Source: CAYSCZ01 sp051155775 (lineage in GTDB: Bacteria; Bacteroidota; Bacteroidia; Cytophagales; Cyclobacteriaceae). From it: a stretch of 64,000 nt of DNA. Shown in pieces: positions 44,107 through 53,161 of the stretch. The stretch lies in NCBI GenBank assembly GCA_051155775.1, contig DAXETV010000014.1, forward strand, positions 181,015-245,014, in the 5' to 3' direction. A program made the translations under genes and the position numbers. The stretch's first letter is position 1, and each line of letters begins with the position of its first letter. The notes beneath the pieces are model-generated. The model was given only the letters and a program-made list of their open reading frames with translations. It made no database searches and was not told the origin of the DNA.

Positions 44107-45165
44107 TCATTTCAACGCATACCAACCTTTTATAGGATAGTGATCTGTGTAGTCAACGTTATTTAAGGTCTTAAACTTCTTAAGGTCCAGGCCTCTGTAA
44201 AATTGATGATCAATTCTTAAAAACGGAATAACCCCATTATAAGTAAACCCAAACCCATAGCCTTCATCCCTGAAAGAATTATGAAGATATCTGTTTAGTT
44301 GCAGGTAAGTATAGCTTAACGGTAAATCATTCATATCTCCGGCTAATATTATTGGGTAAGGACAGGATTGAAGGTGACTGATTAATTCCTTTAATTGTTT
44401 TGATCTGATAACAAAACTGCTTGATAGTTTATTTTGAATATTATCAATGTTACCGTTTATAGATTCAACATTTTTTATATCACCAGATTCCAAATTTATC
44501 GATTGAAGATGCATGTTATATACTCTGATTGTGTCAGCATTTATTAATACATCAGCAAAAATGATGTCATTAATATTGCTTGATGGGGAAGTAAGCACCA
44601 GACCGGTATTCACGAAAGGATACTTACTAAATATAGCCAGTCCAATACGAATGTTTTGATAAGCCTTGAATTTATGCTCAAAGTATTTATAATTATATCC
44701 TTCCTCTATAAGATTTTTTTGAACGTTAAAAAGTGGAGATAAATTATCATTGTAGAATTCTTGAAAACATTTGATCGTGGATTTATCCTCCACAACCCAG
44801 TTTACTAGACTTTTTAGCTCAACTGAATCATGGTGATGATAGCGTTCTGCTGAATTAAAAATTCTTGTATTATAACTTAATACCTCTATTAACCTCTTAG
44901 AATCCGCATTTTCATTGGAAACATTATACCCAATAGTATGCGGTAGATACCAAAACCCAATGGCTACATGAAAAAAAGGGATTATCAGATTATGAATATT
45001 CTTATTATTCAATAACAGGAAAAGAAAAACAAAAGCATTTAATAAAAAAATTATTGGTATAGCGTATCCTATGATTCCCGTCAGTGGATAGGCTTCCGGA
45101 GGAATAAATAAAGAGAGATATGAAGCAATCGAAATTGCAGAAAATATCAGAAGTATTTTTATCAA
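44107..45165 (-). CDS. Endonuclease/exonuclease/phosphatase-family membrane protein
   Basis: 352 residues. Two or three N-terminal membrane segments (~3-20, 30-52, 60-75), then an EEP-fold domain: VLSYNTRIFNSAE, FQEFYND (Glu ligand), YNMHLQS, LAGDMNDLPLSYTYLQL and the terminal NVDYTDHYPIKGWYAL (catalytic Asp-His). Thus a membrane-anchored phosphodiesterase or nuclease on the periplasmic side; substrate unknown. The start is TTG at 45165; there is no in-frame ATG near. Ends one base after the receiver-CRP gene on the other strand. Confidence 0.82.
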   Translation of the reverse strand: MIKILLIFSAISIASYLSLFIPPEAYPLTGIIGYAIPIIFLLNAFVFLFLLLNNKNIHNLIIPFFHVAIGFWYLPHTIGYNVSNENADSKRLIEVLSYNTRIFNSAERYHHHDSVELKSLVNWVVEDKSTIKCFQEFYNDNLSPLFNVQKNLIEEGYNYKYFEHKFKAYQNIRIGLAIFSKYPFVNTGLVLTSPSSNINDIIFADVLINADTIRVYNMHLQSINLESGDIKNVESINGNIDNIQNKLSSSFVIRSKQLKELISHLQSCPYPIILAGDMNDLPLSYTYLQLNRYLHNSFRDEGYGFGFTYNGVIPFLRIDHQFYRGLDLKKFKTLNNVDYTDHYPIKGWYALK

Positions 45166-45187
45166 TAAACAATGATTAAGTTCTTAG

Positions 45188-45742
45188 CTATTCAAAAGGG
45201 CCAAAAAGAAGATTACCTTTAGATTTCGTGTTATTACTTCTTAAAAACTCCTTTACGCCTTTTATTAATTCGGGCTTGCTGATATATTCATCATGGTTTC
45301 TGTCAAGTGCCAAAAACCCTTTTGCCGCATGCCGTACTTCTAGTCTAAAGGCCATGAATAAATCGAGATATTCATCCAAAGAAAGCAGGTTGTCGTTATT
45401 TGTGTCAAAGAAATCAAATAAATCCCGGACAAGCTTATTTACATATTCATCATACTCGGCCTCACTACAATTCACTATCCGGTTATCTGCATATTTCAAC
45501 CATTCATCTGTGGTAGCTATCTCATCATTATTTTCATCAACAAACATTTGAATGTCGTGCCATATTCTAAGCGTTGAATTCATTATGCGTTGGTGTTCAG
45601 GATCAGTTGGTTTGACATGCCATAATATGACCAGGTTTTCTGCGATAGCATGGAAATCATCGATTTCTATATAACCATTTCTATCAAAGTCTAAAACTTT
45701 AAAGTAGTGAAGTAGTTTTTTTCTTTGTAAATCCGTGAGCAT
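45188..45742 (-). CDS. EF-hand calcium-binding protein (calerythrin/calexcitin-like)
   Basis: 184 residues, no signal peptide. Four EF-hand loops: DFDRNGYIEIDDF, DENNDEIATTDEW, DTNNDNLLSLDEY and DRNHDEYISKPEL, each with acidic residues at positions 1, 3, 5 and 12, so four-site Ca binding is likely. The arrangement resembles sarcoplasmic calcium-binding proteins and bacterial calerythrin. Lies 22 bases before the EEP gene on the same strand. Confidence 0.88.
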   Translation of the reverse strand: MLTDLQRKKLLHYFKVLDFDRNGYIEIDDFHAIAENLVILWHVKPTDPEHQRIMNSTLRIWHDIQMFVDENNDEIATTDEWLKYADNRIVNCSEAEYDEYVNKLVRDLFDFFDTNNDNLLSLDEYLDLFMAFRLEVRHAAKGFLALDRNHDEYISKPELIKGVKEFLRSNNTKSKGNLLFGPFE

Positions 45743-45841
45743 CTAATAGAAATAATTTATTTATTCAAATTAATACTTAAATCGTCAAGTAAGGTCTATA
45801 AATCTTTATAAATTTTTTAATCAATTTGTAATTAAAAGCGA

Positions 45842-46321
45842 TTGGATATATTATTCGTGATTTTAGGCATAGTTTTATTGCTGTTCGGTATAATTGGTTG
45901 TTTTTTACCCGTGATACCCGGGCCGCCATTAAACTATCTATCAATCATTGTACTCCATTTTACAAAATACCATGATTTTTCACAAAAGTTTCTTATAATT
46001 TGGGGTGCGACAGCACTTCTTGTTACTGTTTTAGATTATTTTATTCCTCCGATTATCACAAAAAAATATGGTGGCAGTAAGTATGGCGTAAGAGGCAGCA
46101 TAATTGGTATTTTTATTGGCATACTTTTATTTCCACCGGTTGGTATCATCATTGGCCCTATCATAGGTGCTTTTGTAGGAGAGGTAATGTATAATCAAAG
46201 CAGAAACAAATCTTTCACATCTGCCTTTGGTTCATTTCTGGGTGTTCTGATAGGTAGCTTAATGAAATTATTGGTTTCGGTATTTCTTTCTTATCATTAT
46301 ATTAAAAACATAATAGCCTAG
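45842..46321 (+). CDS. DUF456 membrane protein
   Basis: 159 residues, about five hydrophobic helices with the glycine-rich repeats GCFLPVIPGPPLNYLS and GIIIGPIIGAFVGEVMYN that mark DUF456. Function unknown. Start TTG at 45842; a stop lies just upstream in frame, so no longer ATG start is possible. Followed 3 bases later by yidD. Confidence 0.82.
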   Translation: MDILFVILGIVLLLFGIIGCFLPVIPGPPLNYLSIIVLHFTKYHDFSQKFLIIWGATALLVTVLDYFIPPIITKKYGGSKYGVRGSIIGIFIGILLFPPVGIIIGPIIGAFVGEVMYNQSRNKSFTSAFGSFLGVLIGSLMKLLVSVFLSYHYIKNIIA

Positions 46322-46324
46322 GCA

Positions 46325-46570
46325 TTGAAACAATTTTTAATATTTTTAGTCCGGTTTTACCAGCTTTCGCTATCTCCTTTATTCCCCTCAAGCTGCAGGT
46401 TTTCGCCTACTTGTTCACAATACATGATTGAGGCTATTAAAGAATGGGGGACAATTAAAGGATTATACCTGGGGATTAAACGAATTGCTAAATGTCATCC
46501 CTGGGGGCCTTGGGGTTACGATCCGGTTCCTAAAAAAACTGTTAAAAAGAAGTTATCCCGGACTAAATAA
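46325..46570 (+). CDS. yidD: Membrane protein insertion efficiency factor YidD
   Basis: 81 residues. Hallmarks: RFYQLSLSPLFPSSCRFSPTCSQYMIEAI and CHPWGPWGYDPVP. Helps YidC-dependent insertion at the inner membrane. Start is TTG at 46325, three bases after the DUF456 stop; the family N-terminus is reached at residue 2. Unlike in Proteobacteria it is not next to rnpA or yidC. Confidence 0.9.
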   Translation: MKQFLIFLVRFYQLSLSPLFPSSCRFSPTCSQYMIEAIKEWGTIKGLYLGIKRIAKCHPWGPWGYDPVPKKTVKKKLSRTK

Positions 46571-46641
46571 TCCGACTAACTTATTGGCATTGGTATTTAC
46601 TAAATATCTTTCGTAATTTGTAGTGTCGTATTAAACAGGGC

Positions 46642-49443
46642 ATGTTAAGGTTTTTATCATTATTGTGTTTCCTTTTTTCGTATTTGTCAATCCTGGGACA
46701 AATAAATCAAACCCTCAATAGAGAGAAGGATAGCATCGCCAGAATAGCACTTTTTTCTTCTGACACGGCAGCCATTAAATATTACAATGATATAGGCCGG
46801 AAATTCATGAATTTATCACCAGATACATCTATTAAGTATCTCAATAAGGCCCTGGAAAAAGCAAAATACATCGAAACAACCTCGGACCAAATAAGAACCC
46901 TAAATTATATTGGGATAGCCTTCAGAAATAAGAGTGAATTTACCAGGGCATTCAACTATTACATGCAGGCATTAAGAATATCTGAAAGCAGTAAGGATAC
47001 AGTGCAGCTGGGGTATTCATTGATCAACCTTGGTAATATTTTTTTGTACCAAACAAATTATAACGGCGCTTTGGACTTCTTCAAAAGGGCCATGCTTACC
47101 GCAGAATTATTAAATGATAAAAGGTTAATTGCATATTGCTACGCCAACCTTGGAAGATCCTACAGTAACCTGGGATCTTACAGACTGGCTGAAGACTATT
47201 ATGTGCGGGCAATTGAGATCAGAAATGAATTAGGGGATGAACAGGGCGTAACAGCTACAGAGGTAGATCTGGCAGAGCTATACAGGCTTCAGGGTCAACT
47301 AAAAAAATCTCTTGAATACTACCTGATGGTCCTGCCTGGTATTCAGGCATCAGATAATATGGGTGCCCTGACTTACAGTCTTAATAATATCTCTTTGATA
47401 TATAAAGAAATGGATGACCTGGTAAAAGCTGAGCAATATGCGCTCCGGGGTTTAAAAATTGCTAAAGAGATGGGATCAAAAAATGACATCCGTAAAGCCA
47501 CCGAAAACCTGTCCGACATTTTTTATACAAATAAAAACTACAAAAAAGCGTATGAATATCATGTTCAATACTCAGCCTTAAAAGATTCGCTGTTCAGTGA
47601 AGAAAACATAAGGACCATAGAAGAAATAAAAACCCAGTATGAAAGGGAGCAACAGGAAGCTCAAAATGACTTTTTAAGAAAACAAGATTCCCTAAATAAA
47701 GCCATAATTAAGCGACAGCAAACCATCATTATATTAGTTATCGTCGGATCGGTACTAATTCTTATTGCTGCAGTAATACTTTTAAGAGCTTACCGGATTG
47801 TAAAAACGCTTAGTAACAAGATCAAAAAACAAAAGGATGAAATAGAAAAAGACAAAGATACGATCGAAAAACAATCAAGAAGGCTGGAGGAATTAGATAT
47901 GGCCAAATCACGATTCTTCGCCAACATATCCCACGACCTTAGAAGCCCACTTACACTCATTCTGGGAAATATTGAAAGGATTGTCAGTGATGATGATAAT
48001 TACTTCACCATGTCATCACAAGAGAATTTGGATATTGTTTATAAAAATAGCAAGAGACTACTTTATCTGACCGATGAAATCAATGAACTAACGAAACTTG
48101 AAGAGGGCAAATTGAAACTCAATTTAAAATATGTTAAACTCCTACCCTATTTAAAAACATTAGTAAAAATGTTTCAATCATCAGCAGAAAGTAAAAGAAT
48201 TGACCTGACACTACATGCCTCTATTGATGATAATACCATACTAAAAATTGATCCTGATCAAATTGATAAAGTAGTATTTAATCTAATATCCAATGCATTA
48301 AAATATACCAGGGAAAACGACAGGATTAAAGTTAATCTGTATGATAAAAAAGATACCGTCTGCATAGCCATAGCAGACTCAGGTTCTGGTATACCATCTG
48401 AAAACCTCCCTTATATTTTTGACAGATATTATCAATCAGAAAATGATCTGAGGCAGTTGCATAAAGGATTAGGAATCGGGCTTGCCTTAGTGAAAGAGAT
48501 TGTTCAACTACACCAGGGCAAAATATTTGCAGAAAGTGAAGAAGGAAAAGGAACAACATTTTATGTGGAGTTCCTTAAAGAGACGAATCAAATAGAAGAA
48601 GCAATCATACCAACCTCCTCTGATTACATTAAAGAGAAGTCTTCCGCCTGGGCAGGATTAGAAATCGCAACAAAATCAAAACCCAGCATAAAGGCACTAA
48701 ATAAAGCTGATTGTTCAACAAAAATTTTATTGGTCGAGGATCACCCGGAAGTTAGAAATTATATCAGGCAAATTATCGAAGATCATTACATCATTTTAGA
48801 GGCGGAGCATGGAGTGGAAGCATTAAAAATCCTCAATAGAGAAACGGTTGACCTAATCATAACAGACCTTATGATGCCATGGATGGATGGTTTTGAATTA
48901 CTGGATAAGGTACAACAGGATGATAAATTAAAACATATACCCATCCTTGTGGTGTCAGCAAGAACCTCGCAGAAAGACCGTGAAAACATTTTATTTCGGG
49001 GAATCAATGATTTCCTTCAAAAACCTTTCGATCAAAAAGAGTTCTTGTTGAGAATAAGGAACTTACTCAACAAAGAAACTTCCAGGGATAACCTAATATT
49101 GTCTAATACTGAGAAATTTGATGACCTCGAAAGCGATCTTATTAAAAAAGTTGAGCATATGGTTCTGGAAAAAATCAATGACTCAAACCTTGGTGTCATG
49201 CACCTGGCCGATGCAATGGCTGCCAGCGAACGTCAGGTTTACAGAATGATCAAAAAATTAACCGGAATGACACCATCAGAGTACATTAAAGAAATTCGCT
49301 GGCAATATGTGGACCAACTAATTAAAAGTAAAAAGGTAAAAAACCCTTCCGAAGCTGCACGATCTATTGGCATGAAAAATGTCACCCGGTTTAAGCAACA
49401 ATATGAAAAAAGGTTTGGGAAAAAACCGGCTGAACCAGTATAA
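46642..49443 (+). CDS. TPR hybrid histidine kinase / response regulator / AraC regulator
   Basis: 933 residues. Signal sequence, periplasmic TPR array (~30-320), coiled coil, one transmembrane helix (~370-390), coiled coil, HisKA with H431 in ANISHDLRSPL, HATPase (NLISNALKYT, DSGSGIPSENL, KGLGIGLALVKE), receiver with D742 in TDLMMPWMDG, and a C-terminal AraC HTH (~840-930, GVMHLADAMAASERQVYRMIKKL). This is the single-protein two-component design of Bacteroidota, although TPRs replace the usual sensor propeller. Its promoter may be TTG near 46590 with TAATTTG at 46614. Lies upstream of DUF2214 and the split-transketolase operon. Confidence 0.93.
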   Translation: MLRFLSLLCFLFSYLSILGQINQTLNREKDSIARIALFSSDTAAIKYYNDIGRKFMNLSPDTSIKYLNKALEKAKYIETTSDQIRTLNYIGIAFRNKSEFTRAFNYYMQALRISESSKDTVQLGYSLINLGNIFLYQTNYNGALDFFKRAMLTAELLNDKRLIAYCYANLGRSYSNLGSYRLAEDYYVRAIEIRNELGDEQGVTATEVDLAELYRLQGQLKKSLEYYLMVLPGIQASDNMGALTYSLNNISLIYKEMDDLVKAEQYALRGLKIAKEMGSKNDIRKATENLSDIFYTNKNYKKAYEYHVQYSALKDSLFSEENIRTIEEIKTQYEREQQEAQNDFLRKQDSLNKAIIKRQQTIIILVIVGSVLILIAAVILLRAYRIVKTLSNKIKKQKDEIEKDKDTIEKQSRRLEELDMAKSRFFANISHDLRSPLTLILGNIERIVSDDDNYFTMSSQENLDIVYKNSKRLLYLTDEINELTKLEEGKLKLNLKYVKLLPYLKTLVKMFQSSAESKRIDLTLHASIDDNTILKIDPDQIDKVVFNLISNALKYTRENDRIKVNLYDKKDTVCIAIADSGSGIPSENLPYIFDRYYQSENDLRQLHKGLGIGLALVKEIVQLHQGKIFAESEEGKGTTFYVEFLKETNQIEEAIIPTSSDYIKEKSSAWAGLEIATKSKPSIKALNKADCSTKILLVEDHPEVRNYIRQIIEDHYIILEAEHGVEALKILNRETVDLIITDLMMPWMDGFELLDKVQQDDKLKHIPILVVSARTSQKDRENILFRGINDFLQKPFDQKEFLLRIRNLLNKETSRDNLILSNTEKFDDLESDLIKKVEHMVLEKINDSNLGVMHLADAMAASERQVYRMIKKLTGMTPSEYIKEIRWQYVDQLIKSKKVKNPSEAARSIGMKNVTRFKQQYEKRFGKKPAEPV

Positions 49444-49446
49444 AAT

Positions 49447-49884
49447 ATGACAGCTTATATCATTGTGAAGTATATACACTTCCTGTCTATATTTGGAATG
49501 TTTTCCTCGTTAGTAGCCGAGCTTGTACTGGCTAAAAAATCCTTTAAAAGACATGAAATCAGGCGGTTATTCATCATTGATGGTTTGTATGGTGGATTAG
49601 CAGTCTTAGTGGTAGCAGCAGGGTTGATTTTGTGGTTTGGCGTTGGAAAACCAGCCGCCCACTATGACAATCTTCTGTTTTACATAAAAATAACCATCGC
49701 TCTGTTAGTTGGTCTTATCTCCTTATTCCCAACCACCTTTCTCTTTAAAAACCGAAAAGGGAACATTAACGACGAAATCAAAGCTCCGAAATATTTCAAA
49801 AAATTAATCATACTAGAACTAAGCTTACTGGCATTAATACCACCACTGGCCTCCATGGCCGCCTATGGTATTCATTGGAGGTAA
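49447..49884 (+). CDS. DUF2214-family membrane protein
   Basis: 145 residues, four transmembrane helices with short loops; N-terminal KYIHFLSIFGMFSSLVAELVL fits DUF2214. Function unknown. Starts 3 bases after the hybrid kinase stop, hence co-transcribed and possibly translationally coupled. Confidence 0.82.
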   Translation: MTAYIIVKYIHFLSIFGMFSSLVAELVLAKKSFKRHEIRRLFIIDGLYGGLAVLVVAAGLILWFGVGKPAAHYDNLLFYIKITIALLVGLISLFPTTFLFKNRKGNINDEIKAPKYFKKLIILELSLLALIPPLASMAAYGIHWR

Positions 49885-49963
49885 TAACGAAAATAATATT
49901 TGCTTTCTACGCCTGTTCACTCTACGATTAATTTAAATTAGCAACATAATAATTAGGTTATCA

Positions 49964-50803
49964 ATGGATTTTAAGAAATTGGCAGATATTTCATCCCAGG
50001 TAAGAAGAGATATTGTCCGCATGGTCTATAGCGCTAAGTCAGGCCATCCGGGTGGATCATTAGGGTGTACCGACTTTTTGGTTTCTATGTATTTTAATAT
50101 CCTAAATCATCAGAGCAGCTTCAACAAACCCGGAGATGGAGAAGATTTTTTTTTCATCTCTAATGGCCATATATCGCCAGTTTGGTATAGCGTATTAGCA
50201 AGAAGCGGATATTTTGACCTACAAGAATTAACAACATTCAGAAAGATAAATTCACGATTACAAGGCCATCCCGCAACAGAGGAAGGATTACCAGGAATAA
50301 GGGTTGCCTCCGGGTCACTTGGCCAGGGTTTATCAATAGCTATCGGAGCAGCAGAAGCAAAAAAGCTGGATGATGACCCAAACTGGGTTTTTGTATTACT
50401 GGGCGATGGTGAATTACAAGAAGGACAAGTTTGGGAAGCGGCCATGTATGGAGGTAATCACAAGCTTGATAACCTGATTGCAGTTATTGATTACAATGGG
50501 CAACAAATAGATGGCCCTACAAAAGAAATCAATGATTTGGGAGACATTAAATCAAAATGGCTGGCCTTTGGTTGGGAAGTGCTTGAAATGGATGGCAATG
50601 ATTTTGAATCAATCCATGTGCATGTAGATAAGGCTAAACAGCAGTTAGGTAGTGGTAAGCCAAAAATGATAATAATGAGCACAATCATGGGTAAAGGTGT
50701 GGATTTTATGGAAGGGTCACATAAATGGCATGGAGTAGCACCAAATGAGGAACAATATGAAAAGGCTATGATTCAATTAAAAGAAACCCTTGGTGACTAT
50801 TAA
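49964..50803 (+). CDS. Transketolase, N-terminal (TPP-binding) subunit
   Basis: 279 residues. Transketolase split into two subunits; this is the TPP-pyrophosphate half: GHPGGSLGCTDFLVSMYF, ISNGHISPVWYS, LGQGLSIAIGAAEA, and the GDGx(24-27)N motif beginning LLGDGELQEGQVWEA and ending VIDYNGQQIDG. Transfers two-carbon units between sugars, in cytoplasm. A VWA gene intervenes before the C-terminal subunit, so both should come from one transcript. Confidence 0.93.
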   Translation: MDFKKLADISSQVRRDIVRMVYSAKSGHPGGSLGCTDFLVSMYFNILNHQSSFNKPGDGEDFFFISNGHISPVWYSVLARSGYFDLQELTTFRKINSRLQGHPATEEGLPGIRVASGSLGQGLSIAIGAAEAKKLDDDPNWVFVLLGDGELQEGQVWEAAMYGGNHKLDNLIAVIDYNGQQIDGPTKEINDLGDIKSKWLAFGWEVLEMDGNDFESIHVHVDKAKQQLGSGKPKMIIMSTIMGKGVDFMEGSHKWHGVAPNEEQYEKAMIQLKETLGDY

Positions 50804-50807
50804 TTAA

Positions 50808-52199
50808 GTGTTTAAACATTTGCGTTTACTATCGATTTTTTTTCTGTTTTTTGGGTGCTCTCTGAGCGTACCCGCTCAATCCTATAAGCAAAAACCACCC
50901 GATAAAACCAGGATGCTTTTTTTGCTTGATGGCTCAGGTAGTATGCTCGGAAAGATCAGCCCCACACAACTGAAAATAGATGCAGCAAAGCAGATTATGT
51001 ATGAGCTCATGGACTCCCTCAAAACATATGATCAACTGCAGGTCGCATTAAGAATTTACGGTCATCAATATGATAAACGTTATCAAAACTGCACCGACAC
51101 AAAATTAGAGGTCCCTTTTGGCGTCAATAATTATGAGCAAATAAAATATGCGCTGGCCAATGTACAACCGCAAGGAACCACTCCTTTAGCCTATTCACTA
51201 AGCCAGGCAGCGAATGATTTCCCCGAGGATCCCTCCTACCGAAACGTTATCATCATAATCACAGATGGTATTGAATCCTGTGATGGCGACCCTTGCAAAG
51301 TATCTTTAAACCTTCAGAGGGCCGGAGTGGCACTAAAACCTTTTGTGGTTGGACTAGGGTTGGGAGTAAAGTACAAGCAAGAGTTTTCTTGTCTGGGTGA
51401 ATTCATAGCTGCGGAAAATCCTTCCCGATTGAGAGAAACACTATTTGATGTGGTGGAGACCACCTTGGCTGAAACTACATTTTCAATAGAGTTATTCAAT
51501 CCAAAAAAAGATCCTATAAAGAATATGGCAGTCACCATTGACAATGCCGTCACCAAATCAAGCGTGATTGATATCATTAATTATCTTGATGACCAGGGCC
51601 GTCCGGATAGCTTATTGATAGATCCGATTTTGAATTACCAAATGACTGTTTTTTCAGTTCCTCCCATAACTTATGAAATGGACATACAGCCTGGCAGGCA
51701 TAATGCCATAAAAAAAAATTTAAACATTGGGAAGGTGGTAATAAATATGCGGGGAGCGTCCGAATATGGAGGCAATCTATTTGTTGATGTTTATGATGCC
51801 AGAGCCAGCGTATATGTTGATCGGTTTCTGTTAAATGAAGAAATTATCCTCCGAAAAGGAATGTATGATATCCATATAAATACCTTGCCCCACAGCACAT
51901 TCAGGAATACTAAAGTATCTTCCCGATCAAATGCGAACCTGAATATTGATGGGCCGGGTGTTTTGAATGTTTATTTACCCAGAGGGGGTACCACGGTAAT
52001 TATCCAGGAAAAAATATCGGAAAACGATGTACTGATTAAAAATATTGACCCTCAGCAAAATATATTCTCACATGCCATCCAGCCGGGGAATTACAAAATT
52101 TTATATCGTTCTGAAAATGCGCCCGGCAGCAAGTTTACGATTGTGAAAAAATTTGAAATATCATCTGGTAAAACCCAAACCATAAGACTTAATCAATGA
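50808..52199 (+). CDS. VWA-domain secreted protein
   Basis: 463 residues, GTG start at 50808, four bases after the transketolase stop. The N-terminus has a hydrophobic signal that could be cut at VPA/QS, though FFGC resembles a lipobox. VWA domain (~residues 33-205) with MIDAS residues DGSGSM, Thr in GTTPL and Asp in IITDGIES, so metal-dependent ligand binding is expected. The rest (~215-463) is beta-rich and unrecognised. Odd position: a surface/periplasmic adhesin-like protein between two cytoplasmic transketolase subunits. The stop overlaps the next start (ATGA). Confidence 0.85.
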   Translation: MFKHLRLLSIFFLFFGCSLSVPAQSYKQKPPDKTRMLFLLDGSGSMLGKISPTQLKIDAAKQIMYELMDSLKTYDQLQVALRIYGHQYDKRYQNCTDTKLEVPFGVNNYEQIKYALANVQPQGTTPLAYSLSQAANDFPEDPSYRNVIIIITDGIESCDGDPCKVSLNLQRAGVALKPFVVGLGLGVKYKQEFSCLGEFIAAENPSRLRETLFDVVETTLAETTFSIELFNPKKDPIKNMAVTIDNAVTKSSVIDIINYLDDQGRPDSLLIDPILNYQMTVFSVPPITYEMDIQPGRHNAIKKNLNIGKVVINMRGASEYGGNLFVDVYDARASVYVDRFLLNEEIILRKGMYDIHINTLPHSTFRNTKVSSRSNANLNIDGPGVLNVYLPRGGTTVIIQEKISENDVLIKNIDPQQNIFSHAIQPGNYKILYRSENAPGSKFTIVKKFEISSGKTQTIRLNQ

Positions 52200-53161
52200 C
52201 AAAATTCAACTTTACTGAAAAAAAGGATACTAGATCAGGATTCGGGGCCGCGCTGACCGAATTAGGAAAAGAAAACGCTGACATCGTTGCGCTTTGCGCT
52301 GACCTCACAGGATCATTAAAAATGACTGACTTTAAAAAAATTTTTCCTGATAGGTTTTTCCAGGTAGGCATAGCCGAAGCAAACATGATGGGGATAGCAG
52401 CAGGCATGGCTGTTGCTGGTAAAATACCTTTTACCGGCACTTTTGCCAACTTCTCCACCGGAAGGGTTTATGATCAGATTCGTCAGTCCATTGCATATTC
52501 CAATGTTAATGTCAAAATATGTGCTTCGCATGCAGGGTTAACCCTCGGTGAAGATGGTGCTACACACCAAATTCTGGAAGATGTGGGCATGATGAAAATG
52601 CTACCTAACATGACGGTGATCAATCCCTGTGATTATAATCAGACCAAAGCCGCTACCCATGCCATATCAAAACATTATGGACCCGTTTATTTAAGGTTCG
52701 GCAGACCTAAATGGCCAATTTTTACACCGGTAGACGTGCCTTTTGAAATAGGCAAGGCAATCACTTTAACGGAAGGAACCGACATCTCAATTTTTACTAC
52801 CGGCCACATGGTATGGAAAACCATCGAAGCGGAAGAGATATTATCCCACAAAGGCCTTACAGTGGAAATAATAAACATCCATACCATAAAACCAATAGAT
52901 GAAGCGGCTATTCTAAATTCTGTCAGAAAAACAGGTTGTGCATTATCTGCTGAAGAGCATCAAATCAACGGTGGACTGGGTGAAAGCATAGCATCTATCC
53001 TCTCCAGAAACCTACCATCCCCAATGGAAATAGTTGGAGTAAATGACCGGTTTGGCGAAAGTGGCAAACCAGAAGAACTACTGGATAAATATGGCCTGGG
53101 CGTTAATGATATTGTTGAAGCTGCACTCAAACTTGCACAGAGGAAATCCCACAAAAACTGA
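52196..53161 (+). CDS. Transketolase, C-terminal subunit
   Basis: 321 residues. Pyrimidine-binding and C-terminal transketolase domains: QVGIAEANMMGIAAGMAVAG (with the Glu needed for TPP activation), CASHAGLTLGEDGATHQ, and PIDEAAILNSVRKTG. Partner of the subunit at 49964. The ATG overlaps the VWA stop and the TGA overlaps the start of the aminotransferase gene. Confidence 0.93.
   Translation: MTKFNFTEKKDTRSGFGAALTELGKENADIVALCADLTGSLKMTDFKKIFPDRFFQVGIAEANMMGIAAGMAVAGKIPFTGTFANFSTGRVYDQIRQSIAYSNVNVKICASHAGLTLGEDGATHQILEDVGMMKMLPNMTVINPCDYNQTKAATHAISKHYGPVYLRFGRPKWPIFTPVDVPFEIGKAITLTEGTDISIFTTGHMVWKTIEAEEILSHKGLTVEIINIHTIKPIDEAAILNSVRKTGCALSAEEHQINGGLGESIASILSRNLPSPMEIVGVNDRFGESGKPEELLDKYGLGVNDIVEAALKLAQRKSHKN

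Noticed and set aside
50110..50445. Minus-strand 111-codon frame in the transketolase gene
   Set aside because: Antisense to a highly conserved TPP-binding domain; composition is typical of a shadow frame.
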